A stretch of 64,000 bases of DNA from Streptomyces longwoodensis (lineage in GTDB: Bacteria; Actinomycetota; Actinomycetes; Streptomycetales; Streptomycetaceae). The position numbers and the translations under genes are program-made. The stretch covers positions 124,001-188,000 of the forward strand of contig NZ_KQ948549.1 of NCBI RefSeq assembly GCF_001514125.1, written 5' to 3'. The notes below the pieces were generated by a model. That model made no database searches, was not told where the DNA came from, and worked only from the letters and a program-made list of their open reading frames with translations. Shown piece by piece: positions 17,021 to 24,927 of this stretch (position 1 is the stretch's first letter; each line of letters begins with the position of its first letter).

Positions 17021-18207
17021 GCGTCGACGCAGCGGAACTCAGGCGCCGCACCGCCGAGTTGCTGGCCACGCACCCGCCCGCCTCCACCGACCGGCTGGAG
17101 TTCCTGCGCGCCCGCTTCGACGCGGGCCTCGCCTGGGTCCACTACCCCGAGGGCCTCGGCGGCCTGGGCGCCCCGCGCTCCCTCCAGGCCGTCGTGGACG
17201 CCGAACTGGAAGCGGCCGGCGCCCCCGACAACGACCCGCGCCGCATCGGCATCGGCCTGGGCATGGCCGCCCCGACGATCCTCAAGTACGGCACCGACGA
17301 GCAGAAGCAGCGCTTCCTGCGGCCGCTGTGGACCGGCGAGGAGGTCTGGTGCCAGCTCTTCAGCGAGCCCGGCGCCGGATCCGACCTGGCCGCGCTCGGC
17401 ACCCGCGCCGTCCGGGAGGAGGGGAGCGGCGACTGGGTGGTCGACGGGCAGAAGGTGTGGACCTCCAGCGCCCACCTCGCCCGCTGGGCCATCCTCATCG
17501 CCCGCACCGACCCGGACCTGCCCAAGCACGCGGGCATCACCTACTTCCTGTGCGACATGACCGACCCCGGCGTCGAGGTGCGCCCGCTGCGCCAGATCAC
17601 CGGCGAGGCGGAGTTCAACGAGGTCTTTCTCACCGGCGTCCGCATCCCCGACGACCGCCGCCTCGGCGAGGTCGGCGACGGCTGGCGGGTCGCGCAGACC
17701 ACGCTGAACAACGAACGCGTCGCCATCGGCGGCATGCGGCTGCCCCGCGAGGGCGGCATGATCGCCCCGGTCGCCAGGACGTGGCGGGAGCGGCCCGAAC
17801 TGCGCACCCACGACCTGCACCAGCGGCTGCTGAAGCTCTGGGTCGAGGCCGAGGTGTCCCGCCTGACCGCCGAGCGGCTGCGCCAGCAGCTCGTCGCCGG
17901 CCAGCCCGGCCCCGAGGGCGCCGGCATGAAGCTCGCCTTCGCCCGCCTCAACCAGGAGATCAGCGGCCTGGAAGTCGAACTGCGCGGTCCTGAGGGCCTG
18001 TTGTACGACGACTGGACCATGCGCCGGCCGGAGCTGGTGGACTTCACCGGCCGCGACGCCGGCTACCGCTACCTGCGCTCCAAGGGCAACAGCATCGAGG
18101 GCGGGACCAGCGAGGTCCTGCTGAACATCGTCGCCGAGCGCGTCCTGGGCCTGCCCGCCGAGCCGCGCACCGACAAGGACGTCGCCTGGAAGGACCTCGC
18201 CCGATGA
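17017..18207 (+). CDS. Acyl-CoA dehydrogenase, first of a pair
   Basis: A 396-residue flavoenzyme with family motifs QLFSEPGAGSDLAAL, QKVWTSSAHLARWAILIART and the C-terminal SKGNSIEGGTSEVLLNIVAERVLG. It starts at ATG 17017 inside the stop of the quinone oxidoreductase (ATGA) and overlaps the next dehydrogenase the same way. Paired dehydrogenases of this kind (one about 390 and one about 360 residues) form heterotetramers in cholesterol and related side-chain degradation (FadE pairs). I infer that arrangement here from gene pairing. An open frame from 15997 fused to it is an artefact of overlapping frames. Confidence 0.88.
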   Translation: MSVDAAELRRRTAELLATHPPASTDRLEFLRARFDAGLAWVHYPEGLGGLGAPRSLQAVVDAELEAAGAPDNDPRRIGIGLGMAAPTILKYGTDEQKQRFLRPLWTGEEVWCQLFSEPGAGSDLAALGTRAVREEGSGDWVVDGQKVWTSSAHLARWAILIARTDPDLPKHAGITYFLCDMTDPGVEVRPLRQITGEAEFNEVFLTGVRIPDDRRLGEVGDGWRVAQTTLNNERVAIGGMRLPREGGMIAPVARTWRERPELRTHDLHQRLLKLWVEAEVSRLTAERLRQQLVAGQPGPEGAGMKLAFARLNQEISGLEVELRGPEGLLYDDWTMRRPELVDFTGRDAGYRYLRSKGNSIEGGTSEVLLNIVAERVLGLPAEPRTDKDVAWKDLAR

Positions 18208-19289
18208 GCCGCACCGAGCCCGACCTGCTGTACTCGGAGGAGGAAGAGGCGCTGCGCGCCGCCGTCCGGGACCTGCTCACCGACCACTGCGACCCCGCCG
18301 GGGTGATCGCCCGCGCCGAGTCGGACACCCCGCACGACCGCGCGCTGTGGAAGTCCCTCGCCGAGGCCATGGGCCTCGCCGGTCTCCTGGTCCCCGAGGA
18401 GCTGGGCGGCCAAGGCGCCTCGCACCGCGAAGTCGCCGTCGTCCTGGAGGAGTTGGGCCGCTCGGTGGCACCGGTGCCGTACCTGGCCAGTGCCGTGGTG
18501 GCCACCGAGGCGCTGCTGGAGTGCGGTGACCGGGAGCTGCTGGGCCGGCTGGCGTCCGGCCGGACCGTCGGCGTTCTGGCCGTCGGGCTGCACCTGGCCC
18601 CGGGCGACGCCCTGCCCGCCGTACGGCTGGAGGACGGGCGGCTGCACGGCGAGGTGACCGGCGTCGCGGACGCCGCGGCCGCGGACGTGCTGCTGGTGCC
18701 GGCTCAGGACGGCGGGCTGTACGCCGTCGAGGCCGACGCCGTGACCGTCACCCCGCAGACCTCGCTCGACCTGACCCGCCCGCTCGCCACGGTCACCCTC
18801 ACCGGGGCCGAGGGCCGCCGCCTGGGTGACACGGAGCCCGCGGTGCGACGCGCCCTGCGCAGCGCCGCCGGGCTGCTCACCTCCGAGCAACTGGGCCTTG
18901 CCGACTGGGCGTTGACCGAGACCGTGCGCTACCTCAAGGAGCGCAAGCAGTTCAACCGGCCGGTCGGCGGCTTCCAGGCGCTCAAGCACCGGCTCGCCCA
19001 GCTGTGGCTGGAGGTCGTCAGCCTCCGCGCCGCCGCACGGGCCGCCGCCGACGCGCTCACCACCGGCGAGGACACCGACCTGACGGTGGCCGTCGCCCAG
19101 TCCTACGCCGGTCCCGTCGCGGTCCACGCCGCCGAGGAGGCCCTGCAACTGCACGGCGGCATCGGCATGACCTGGGAACACCCGGTCCACCTCTGCCTGA
19201 AGCGGGCCAAGGCCGACTCGATCGCCCACGGCACGTCGGGCGCCCACCGCGCGGCCGTGGCCGGACTCGTCGACCTCCAGGCCCCCTGA
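18204..19289 (+). CDS. Acyl-CoA dehydrogenase, second of a pair
   Basis: A 361-residue family member with a weaker middle domain: the usual SEPxAGSD motif is replaced by a divergent stretch (LHLAPGDALPAVRLEDGRL), typical of the partner subunit in heterotetrameric FadE pairs. The C-terminus keeps RKQFNRPVGGFQALKHRLAQ and LQLHGGIGMTWEHPVHL. It is translationally coupled to the previous gene (ATGA overlap at 18204) and ends the operon before a strong hairpin terminator. Whether it retains its own active site cannot be settled without alignment; no EGTSE motif is seen. Confidence 0.85.
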   Translation: MSRTEPDLLYSEEEEALRAAVRDLLTDHCDPAGVIARAESDTPHDRALWKSLAEAMGLAGLLVPEELGGQGASHREVAVVLEELGRSVAPVPYLASAVVATEALLECGDRELLGRLASGRTVGVLAVGLHLAPGDALPAVRLEDGRLHGEVTGVADAAAADVLLVPAQDGGLYAVEADAVTVTPQTSLDLTRPLATVTLTGAEGRRLGDTEPAVRRALRSAAGLLTSEQLGLADWALTETVRYLKERKQFNRPVGGFQALKHRLAQLWLEVVSLRAAARAAADALTTGEDTDLTVAVAQSYAGPVAVHAAEEALQLHGGIGMTWEHPVHLCLKRAKADSIAHGTSGAHRAAVAGLVDLQAP

Positions 19290-19322
19290 CGGCCGCCGAC
19301 GCCGGCCCCGAGAAACCCCGAG

Positions 19323-19348
19323 AAGCCCGCCCCGTCCGGGGCGGGCTT
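19323..19348 (+). terminator. Intrinsic terminator of the acyl-CoA operon
   Basis: Perfect 11-bp stem (AAGCCCGCCCC at 19323-19333, GGGGCGGGCTT at 19338-19348) with a GTCC loop, followed by TTT. It lies 34 bases past the last acyl-CoA dehydrogenase stop. Confidence 0.85.
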
Positions 19349-19441
19349 TCCCGTGCCCGTCCGCCACCGGAGTGAACGGGCGACGGCGAGTCGGCCAACT
19401 CCATTGCCGTACGGGTTCGTTGGGCCCGGCCCGGCCCCATA

Positions 19442-19473
19442 CTCCCTGTGGTTCCGTCCCGCCCCACAGGGAG
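19442..19473 (+). promoter_or_regulatory. 5' hairpin that pairs with a ribosome-binding site
   Basis: CTCCCTGTGG (19442-19451) pairs perfectly with CCACAGGGAG (19464-19473) over a 12-base loop. The right arm contains the AGGGAG Shine-Dalgarno of the gene starting at 19481, so the folded transcript would hide it. Confidence 0.55.
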
Positions 19474-19480
19474 GCAGCGC

Positions 19481-20338
19481 ATGGCCCTCATCACCCGTCG
19501 CAGAGCGCTCACCACCGCCGGTGCCGCGCTCACCGCGGTGCTCGCCCCGCCCGCCGGCAGCGCCTTCGCCGCCGAACACCGGCGCGGCCCCCGCCCGTTG
19601 TGGCGCGCCCACGCCCACAACGACTACGAGCACCCCCGCCCCCTCCTCGACGCGCTCGACCACCGCTTCGGCAGCGTCGAGGCCGACATCTTCCTCGTGG
19701 GCGACCAGCTCCTGGTCGCCCACGACGCCACCCAGCTGGACCCCGCCCGCACCCTGGAGTCCCTGTACCTCGACCCGCTCGCCGCCCGCGTCAAGGCGCA
19801 GCACGGCTCGGTCTACCGGGGCTGGCACACGCCCCTGCAACTCCTCATCGACATCAAGACCGAGGGCTCCTCCACGTACCTCGAACTCGACCGCCACCTC
19901 AGGCGCTACCCGCACCTGTTCACCACGTACGCCCACGGCCGCGTGCGCCCCGGCCCGGTCACCGCCGTCATCTCCGGCGACCGCGCCGCCCGCGTGCCGA
20001 TGGAGGCCCAGACGGTCCGGCGCGCCTTCTACGACGGGCGCCTCACCGACCTCGGCACCCCGGCACCCGCCTCGTTCGTGCCGCTCATCAGCGACAACTG
20101 GACACTCACCTTCACCTGGCTCGGCGTGGGCGCCTTCCCCGACGCCGAGCGGCGCACCCTGCGCACGCTGGTGTCCACCGCGCACCGGCGCGGGCAGAAG
20201 GTGCGCTTCTGGGCCACCCCCGACACCCCGGGGCCCGCCCGCGACGCCCTGTGGTCCGAACTGCTCGCGGCCGGCGTCGACCACCTCAACACCGACGACC
20301 TGGCGGGCCTGGAGTCCTTCCTGGACGCCCGCGCCTGA
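19481..20338 (+). CDS. Secreted glycerophosphodiester phosphodiesterase / PI-PLC-like protein
   Basis: A 285-residue exported protein with a twin-arginine-like signal (TRRRALTTAGAALTAVL, then AFA). The mature part begins with the TIM-barrel signature RAHAHNDYEHPRPLLDAL, then VEADIFLVGDQLLVAHD, matching the His and Glu/Asp positions of the GDPD/PI-PLC-like superfamily. It ends DHLNTDDLAGLESFL. The likely role is hydrolysis of extracellular phosphodiesters; substrate unknown. Start ATG 19481 has AGGGAGG eight bases upstream, which lies in a predicted hairpin. A longer frame from GTG 19448 is possible but adds only 11 residues ahead of a good signal peptide. Confidence 0.82.
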   Translation: MALITRRRALTTAGAALTAVLAPPAGSAFAAEHRRGPRPLWRAHAHNDYEHPRPLLDALDHRFGSVEADIFLVGDQLLVAHDATQLDPARTLESLYLDPLAARVKAQHGSVYRGWHTPLQLLIDIKTEGSSTYLELDRHLRRYPHLFTTYAHGRVRPGPVTAVISGDRAARVPMEAQTVRRAFYDGRLTDLGTPAPASFVPLISDNWTLTFTWLGVGAFPDAERRTLRTLVSTAHRRGQKVRFWATPDTPGPARDALWSELLAAGVDHLNTDDLAGLESFLDARA

Positions 20339-20458
20339 CGGCCCGGCCGCGGGACACCACCCGTTCGGACGACGGCCACGCCGCCCTGACGAACCCTCCG
20401 CTACGCCACACTTGCGGCCGAACGCCGCGAACCGGACGCGTGGCGGAGGAGGGTGACG

Positions 20459-20653
20459 ATGGCCGTAACGATTTCCGCCGTGCTGTTGCTGCTGATCCTG
20501 GCGGTGATCTTCGTGCGCAGCGGCGGGCTCAAGATGTCGCACGCGGTGGTCTGCCTGCTGCTCGGCTTCTTCCTGGCGGGGACGAGCATGGCCCCGACCA
20601 TCTCCAGCGGCCTCGTGGCCACCGCCGACATCGTCAGCAGCATCCGGCCGTGA
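20459..20653 (+). CDS. Small hydrophobic membrane protein, 64 aa
   Basis: Two hydrophobic helices (about residues 3-20 and 30-50) joined by RSGGLKMSHA, with a conserved-looking GFFLAGTSMAPTISS loop. ATG 20459 follows GGAGGAGGGTG at a good distance. Proteins of this layout are common in Streptomyces, including on mobile elements, but I know no established function. It is convergent with the phosphodiester glycosidase gene, 12 bases apart. Confidence 0.65.
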   Translation: MAVTISAVLLLLILAVIFVRSGGLKMSHAVVCLLLGFFLAGTSMAPTISSGLVATADIVSSIRP

Positions 20654-20665
20654 CACCGCAGGCGG

Positions 20666-21961
20666 TCACCGGGTGAACACCCCGATGCCGTTGGCCACGG
20701 GGCGCTCCGAGCCGTCCGAGGGGTGGTTGCGCACCGTCACCGAGGCGGCCCCCGGCGGCCGGGCGACCAGCGTCGAGGAACCGCCCCCGTCGAGGCTGAA
20801 CCCCTCGGTCGCGCCCAGCCCCGCGAGCAGGTGCGCCACCTCCGCGATCGTCATCCCGGTGCGGTAGGACCGGGCGCCGTCCAGCGCCACCAGGTACACC
20901 GTCCGGCCGCCGTGGGCGAGACCCACGGCCGTGCGCACCGCCGAGGCCCGCGTGTCCAGGCCCGGCAGCGGCTGTCCGCCGGACAGCACCGGGTAACCGC
21001 CGAGGGCGAAACGGTACGCGACCCCCCGGCCCGACGTGAGCGCGTACCGCACCGACACCCGGGCGCCCTCGGCGAGGGCGCGCAGCCGCTGGGCGCCCGC
21101 CTCCCGGCCGACCAGGACCGTGGTGCCGAAGGCGACGGGGCCGCTGCCCGGGCGCGCGGAGGCGGACACCACCCGGCCGTGCCGGACGGTCACCTCGTAC
21201 GTGTCGGCGCTGCACGGCGCGGCCCGCTCGGTGTCGGAGCCGCAGGTCGCCCGCACCCGGGAGGCGCTGCCCCAGACCCGCGTGTAGGCGCCGACGGAGT
21301 TCTCGGGCAGCGCGTACTGGTTCAGCCCGCCGAGGGGCGTCCGCCGCCCGGCGATGACGACCGAGCCGGTCAGGGACAGGTCGTCCAGGTGGGCCCGGCC
21401 GTCGGCGCCCACGCCGAGCACGGCGGTCGTGTGTGTCCCCGGCGGCAGGGCGGGACCGAACCGCTGGGCGTCCGGCACCGCACCCTTCAGGATCCGGCCG
21501 TCCGCGATCGCCGGTCCCACACTGGCCCCGGTCGGCGCGACACCGGGGTGCTGGGCCTCGCTGATGTTGAAGAAGTCCCCGTTCACCCCGGCGACGGCCT
21601 TCTGACGGCCCGCCATGTGCGACACCGTGTCACGGGCCGCCACCGCCCCGGGGCTCAGCAGCCCCAGCCGTACGTGAGCGTCGGTCAGGTCCGCGCTGAG
21701 CAGGTGCACATGGGTCACGCCGGCCGCCGCCGTCACGTCGTACTGCCGGTACGTCACCCCTGGGGCGACCGCGGTCCAGCCCGGCGCGGCACCGGCCGGG
21801 GTCCCCCCGACGAGGGCGGCGCCGGCCAGGGTGCCCAGTGCCGTGAGGACGGTGACGGACCTCCTGGCGGTTCTCCTGGCGGTTCTCCTGGCGGTGCGGA
21901 TCGTCCAGCTTCGCCCTGTCCCCACCGGCGCTTGACGCGGTGTCACCCGACGCAGTGTCAC
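20666..21961 (-). CDS. Secreted phosphodiester glycosidase family protein (NAGPA domain)
   Basis: A 431-residue exported protein. The NAGPA/DUF2233 region shows VAGVNGDFFNIS, VGLAHGGRTVYLVALDG and GFSLDGGGSSTLVARP near the C-terminus, the family's hallmark motifs. The family includes the enzyme that uncovers mannose-6-phosphate by removing a phosphate-linked N-acetylglucosamine; bacterial substrates are mostly unknown. The start is GTG 21961 with GAGGGG upstream. The N-terminal region before the signal helix (SVTVLTALGTLAGAALV) is unusual: three copies of a 12-bp DNA repeat encode a run of TARR repeats. Confidence 0.82.
   Translation of the reverse strand: MTLRRVTPRQAPVGTGRSWTIRTARRTARRTARRSVTVLTALGTLAGAALVGGTPAGAAPGWTAVAPGVTYRQYDVTAAAGVTHVHLLSADLTDAHVRLGLLSPGAVAARDTVSHMAGRQKAVAGVNGDFFNISEAQHPGVAPTGASVGPAIADGRILKGAVPDAQRFGPALPPGTHTTAVLGVGADGRAHLDDLSLTGSVVIAGRRTPLGGLNQYALPENSVGAYTRVWGSASRVRATCGSDTERAAPCSADTYEVTVRHGRVVSASARPGSGPVAFGTTVLVGREAGAQRLRALAEGARVSVRYALTSGRGVAYRFALGGYPVLSGGQPLPGLDTRASAVRTAVGLAHGGRTVYLVALDGARSYRTGMTIAEVAHLLAGLGATEGFSLDGGGSSTLVARPPGAASVTVRNHPSDGSERPVANGIGVFTR
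21861..21896. repeat. 12-bp x3 tandem repeat in the glycosidase signal region
   Basis: Three copies of CTCCTGGCGGTT (the last ends in TG), in frame, adding Arg-rich TARR units ahead of the signal helix. A second direct repeat of 13 bp with one mismatch lies at 21934-21946 and 21949-21961, at the very start of the gene. Confidence 0.8.
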
Positions 21962-22202
21962 GAAGCCCCCTCATGAGTCGGCACACCTTCTCACGGCACC
22001 GGGGACGGCCCGTACGGGACAGGCGCGAACTCCACGAGAACGGGTGAGCACAGGGGCGTGTCGGCGGGGCGTTCGGGTAGGGGGCGGGTCATCCGTACGG
22101 GGGAGCCGAGGGGGCGACGAGCGGCGGGTCCGGGCCGTCGCGCGCGGGATCGGCCCAGCTGGGTACCCGGGCGCGACACGACTGTCCTACGGAGGTGGAA
22201 CG

Positions 22203-22454
22203 GTGGCCGACGTGGCCGATCGGAGGAGGATGCCCTGGGGCCTTCGGAAGGGGCGCACCGCCCACGCGCGCGGGGGCGAAGGACGCCGACCGCACGGCGG
22301 GGCGCGGGGCCGGGGCGGCAACGGGACTGCGGTCACCGACCCCGCCCCAAGACATCAGCTGTTCACGCCGGCCACCGCCCGCGTCACCCCCGTCGTCCCT
22401 CGCGGCACGGGCGCGGGGGACGGCGCCGGCATCGAGGAGGGGAACCGGACATGA
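22203..22454 (+). CDS. Hypothetical basic protein, 83 aa, coupled to the next gene
   Basis: Begins with GTG at 22203 after GGAGGTGG, or possibly at an in-frame ATG at 22230 after GGAGGAGG. It ends with TGA at 22452-22454, overlapping the next ATG (ATGA). The product is Gly/Arg-rich and low in hydrophobics (RPHGGARGRGGNG), with no domain that I recognise. It is supported only by the ribosome-binding sites and the stop/start overlap. It could be a leader that couples translation rather than a functional protein. Confidence 0.4.
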   Translation: MADVADRRRMPWGLRKGRTAHARGGEGRRPHGGARGRGGNGTAVTDPAPRHQLFTPATARVTPVVPRGTGAGDGAGIEEGNRT

Positions 22455-22948
22455 CGTCCACGGGCATCACGCTCACGCTGCGCACCCTGCACGACGGCGA
22501 ACGCTCACTGGAGCGGGCCCTGCTGGCCGCGGCCGGACGGCACCGCGCCGAGCACGAGTTCCACCACGGCGCCCTGGACGTCGCGCGCTGGTCCCACGAG
22601 CACTGCTCCCGCCTCGCCGACAGCGGCCGCGGACGGGGCCTGGGGCTGCCCGGGCCACCCGGCGACCCGGCCCCCGGCGTCCTCACCACCCTGCGCGAGA
22701 AGACCGCCGGGGCGCTGGGCCGGCGGCCGGACATCGGTCTGCTGCTCCTGCGCGACCTGTGCGAGCTGCACCTGGCCGCCACGCGCAACTCCCTGCACTG
22801 GGGGATGCTCGCGCAGGCGGCCCAGGCGACCCGCGACGAGGACCTGCTGACCCTGGCGAGCGAGTGCCACCCGCGGACGCTGCGGCAGATCCGCTGGACG
22901 AACACGCTGCTCAGGGAGCATTCGCCGCAGCTCCTGAGCAGCGTGTGA
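22451..22948 (+). CDS. Helical protein of unknown function, 165 aa
   Basis: Almost entirely helical, with conserved-looking His/Glu positions in GRHRAEHEFHHGALDVARWSHEHC and in LHLAATRNSLHWGMLAQAAQ, a pattern like four-helix-bundle (ferritin-like) proteins. I cannot place it in a named family. There is no signal or membrane helix. ATG 22451 overlaps the stop of the small upstream frame. The downstream 163 bases hold no gene. Identity as a gene rests on codon use and length. Confidence 0.65.
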   Translation: MTSTGITLTLRTLHDGERSLERALLAAAGRHRAEHEFHHGALDVARWSHEHCSRLADSGRGRGLGLPGPPGDPAPGVLTTLREKTAGALGRRPDIGLLLLRDLCELHLAATRNSLHWGMLAQAAQATRDEDLLTLASECHPRTLRQIRWTNTLLREHSPQLLSSV

Positions 22949-23111
22949 GCGGCTTGTCGATATGTCGGTGTGTCGCCCTACCGGCGTCTGGGGGTCGCGA
23001 TGTCTCGGTGACTGGGTGACTCGAGGTCTCGGCGTACGGGCAAACGGGCGTGCAGGCGTACGGGCCTGTGGACGTTTCGGCGTGGAGCGGCTGAGCGGGT
23101 CTGCCGGGGGC

Positions 23112-23240
23112 TCAGGCCTCCTCGCCCTCGTCCGGTTCGCGCTCGCCCTCGGCCTGCGAGGGGGTCGAGTGGTCGGGCTCGGTGGGCACGTCGTCGGGCT
23201 CGCGCTCGCCTTCGGCCTGGGACGGGGTGGTCTCGGTCAT
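23112..23240 (-). CDS. Acidic micro-protein with internal duplication, 42 aa
   Basis: Reads MTETTPSQAEGEREPDDVP, then a second copy of the 12-residue unit (TPSQAEGEREPD) and an EGEEA end. About 40 % of residues are Asp or Glu and there is one His, so it is likely disordered. AAAGG lies about 8 bases before ATG 23240. It sits 84 bases past the stop of the AraC-type gene on the same strand and could be co-transcribed with it. No function is known to me; the clean two-copy repeat and frame support it being translated. Confidence 0.5.
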   Translation of the reverse strand: MTETTPSQAEGEREPDDVPTEPDHSTPSQAEGEREPDEGEEA

Positions 23241-23324
23241 GGTGCTGCCTTTCGCTGTGCGGGTTCGACGGGCACCGGGTACCCCGGTCGCCGCAGGTGG
23301 TACGTGCGCATCCGGGCGGGATCG

Positions 23325-24284
23325 TCAGGCTTCGACCAGGGTCCGGTGCGGGGAGCGGCCATACGCGGCGCGGTAGAGCGCGGCGAAGCGGCCCGGGTGG
23401 GCGAAGCCCCAGCGCGCCGCGACCTGCGTGACCGTGGTGCCGTCGCGGGGGTCGGCCGCGAGCAGTTCGTGGTGGGCGTGCGCGAGCCGCACCCGGCGCA
23501 GATGGGCCAAGGGGGTGGTGTCCAGGTGCCGCCGGAAGGCGTACTGCAGCGCGCGCACCGTGATGTGCGCGGCGGCGGCGATCTCCGCGACGGTCACCGG
23601 CTCGCCGGCGTGGTCGTCGATGTGGGCGAGGGCGCGCCGCAGCGCGGCCGGGTGGGCGTCGGCGCGGTCGGAGGCGGTCGGGTCGGTGAGCGCGCTGTTC
23701 GGGAAGGTGGCCAGCACGGTCGCGGCCAGGTGCTGGGCGGCGGTGGAGGCCACCAGCGGCTGGTCGGCGAGGTCCGGGTCGGCCAGGACGTGGTCGCGCA
23801 GGTAGGTGATCGCGCCGCGCAGCCGGTCGGCCGCCGCCGGGGAGTGCGGCCGGTGCCCGGTCAGCCGGACGGGCCCGGGGCGCGACGCCGGCGCGGTCGC
23901 GGCGACCTGGTCGAGCAGGGCCGGGTCCAGCATCGTGATGTTGTACCGGGCGGCGCGCACCACCCCCGCGTACGCATGGTCCGGCGGGGCGAAGGACACC
24001 ACGTCGCCGGGGCCGAAGGAGTCCTGGACACCCGGGTACACGTGGTCCTCGATGGTCCCGTCGTGCACGACGCACAGGCAGATCCGGCCCAGCGGGGTGA
24101 CCGCGTAGCTCATGTCGAAGTCGAGGGCGAGCTCGTCTACGCTCAGCGACGGTGTGGCGCTGCGCCGGACCCGGGCCCGGCTGCCGGCGGGGCTGCCGCC
24201 GCCGATGCGCATCCTGGCGTAGGCGCGGCTGAGGAAGTCCTCGGTGAGGTCCAGGTCGTCACTGTCGAACGTGAGGGTCTGCAC
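23325..24284 (-). CDS. AraC-family transcriptional regulator
   Basis: A 319-residue regulator with the N-terminal AraC_binding_2-type sensor domain (TLTFDSDDLDLTEDFLSRAYARM, then LDFDMSYAVTPLGRICLCVV) and a C-terminal double HTH (EPVTVAEIAAAAHITVRALQYAFRR and VTQVAARWGFAHPGRFAALYR). GTG 24284 is chosen because AAGGG precedes it closely and the N-terminus then matches the family; frames running to 24998 are not used. It is divergent from the ANTAR gene. Its target is not evident. Confidence 0.85.
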   Translation of the reverse strand: MQTLTFDSDDLDLTEDFLSRAYARMRIGGGSPAGSRARVRRSATPSLSVDELALDFDMSYAVTPLGRICLCVVHDGTIEDHVYPGVQDSFGPGDVVSFAPPDHAYAGVVRAARYNITMLDPALLDQVAATAPASRPGPVRLTGHRPHSPAAADRLRGAITYLRDHVLADPDLADQPLVASTAAQHLAATVLATFPNSALTDPTASDRADAHPAALRRALAHIDDHAGEPVTVAEIAAAAHITVRALQYAFRRHLDTTPLAHLRRVRLAHAHHELLAADPRDGTTVTQVAARWGFAHPGRFAALYRAAYGRSPHRTLVEA

Positions 24285-24507
24285 GGTGGCCCTTGTCTCC
24301 TCGCCCGGACGGCCGTCATGCCGGGTCTCCCCGAGCGGGTACCCCGATTCCCGGGCGCCGGTCGCCCCCTTTCGTTTTCCGTACCGGTATGGCCCGGATC
24401 GTTCGTCCGGCGGCTGGCCGAGCGGCCGTGCACTGCGCAAGGTGGAACGGGAGGCACGTGCCGCGCCGGGCCGGGGGCGCCGGGGCGCGGGTGACGGGAA
24501 GGCACCG

Positions 24508-24897
24508 ATGGGAGACGAACGGCCGGAGATGACCGAACAGCACGACCTGGTCGGCAGGATCGCCGCCCTGCAGGAGGAGGTCGACCAGCTGCGCCGGGCC
24601 GTGGCCTCGCACGCCGTGGTCGACCAGGCGATCGGCGTGGTCATCGCGGTGAGCGGACTGCGTCCGGAGCAGGGCTGGGAGGTCCTGCGGGAGGTCTCCC
24701 AGCGCACCAACACCAAGCTGCGGGTGGTCGCGGCGCAGGTGGTGCGCTGGGCGGACTGCGGGGCCCTGCCCGAACCGACCCGCACGACCCTGAGCACTGT
24801 CCTCGCCGCCCACCACCCACCCCTGGGCCGGGCCCTGGTACGCCGGCCGTACCGGCCGTGGGGCGTGGCGGAGCGGGAGCGGTCGCCGCGGGCGTGA
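24508..24897 (+). CDS. ANTAR-domain RNA-binding protein
   Basis: A 129-residue protein with a short coiled coil (RIAALQEEVDQLRRAV) followed by an ANTAR domain (residues about 36-86: AVVDQAIGVVIAVSGLRPEQGWEVLREVSQ, then NTKLRVVAAQVV). ANTAR domains bind paired RNA hairpins and prevent termination. No receiver or GAF domain is present, so it is a stand-alone form that may be controlled by a partner. ATG 24508 has GGGAAGG; ATG 24529 is an alternative. I found no obvious double-hexaloop target next to it. Confidence 0.82.
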   Translation: MGDERPEMTEQHDLVGRIAALQEEVDQLRRAVASHAVVDQAIGVVIAVSGLRPEQGWEVLREVSQRTNTKLRVVAAQVVRWADCGALPEPTRTTLSTVLAAHHPPLGRALVRRPYRPWGVAERERSPRA

Positions 24898-24927
24898 CGG
24901 CCGTGGCGACCTCCGGCCGAGGTGTCG

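Noticed and set aside
20459..20653. Phage holin or plasmid spread protein
   Set aside because: The two-helix layout is compatible, but no lysis, replication or transfer gene is near, so no such name is given.
22089..22355. 88-residue minus-strand frame in the gap before the helical protein
   Set aside because: It has no ribosome-binding site and overlaps a better supported plus-strand frame; the composition is antisense-like.
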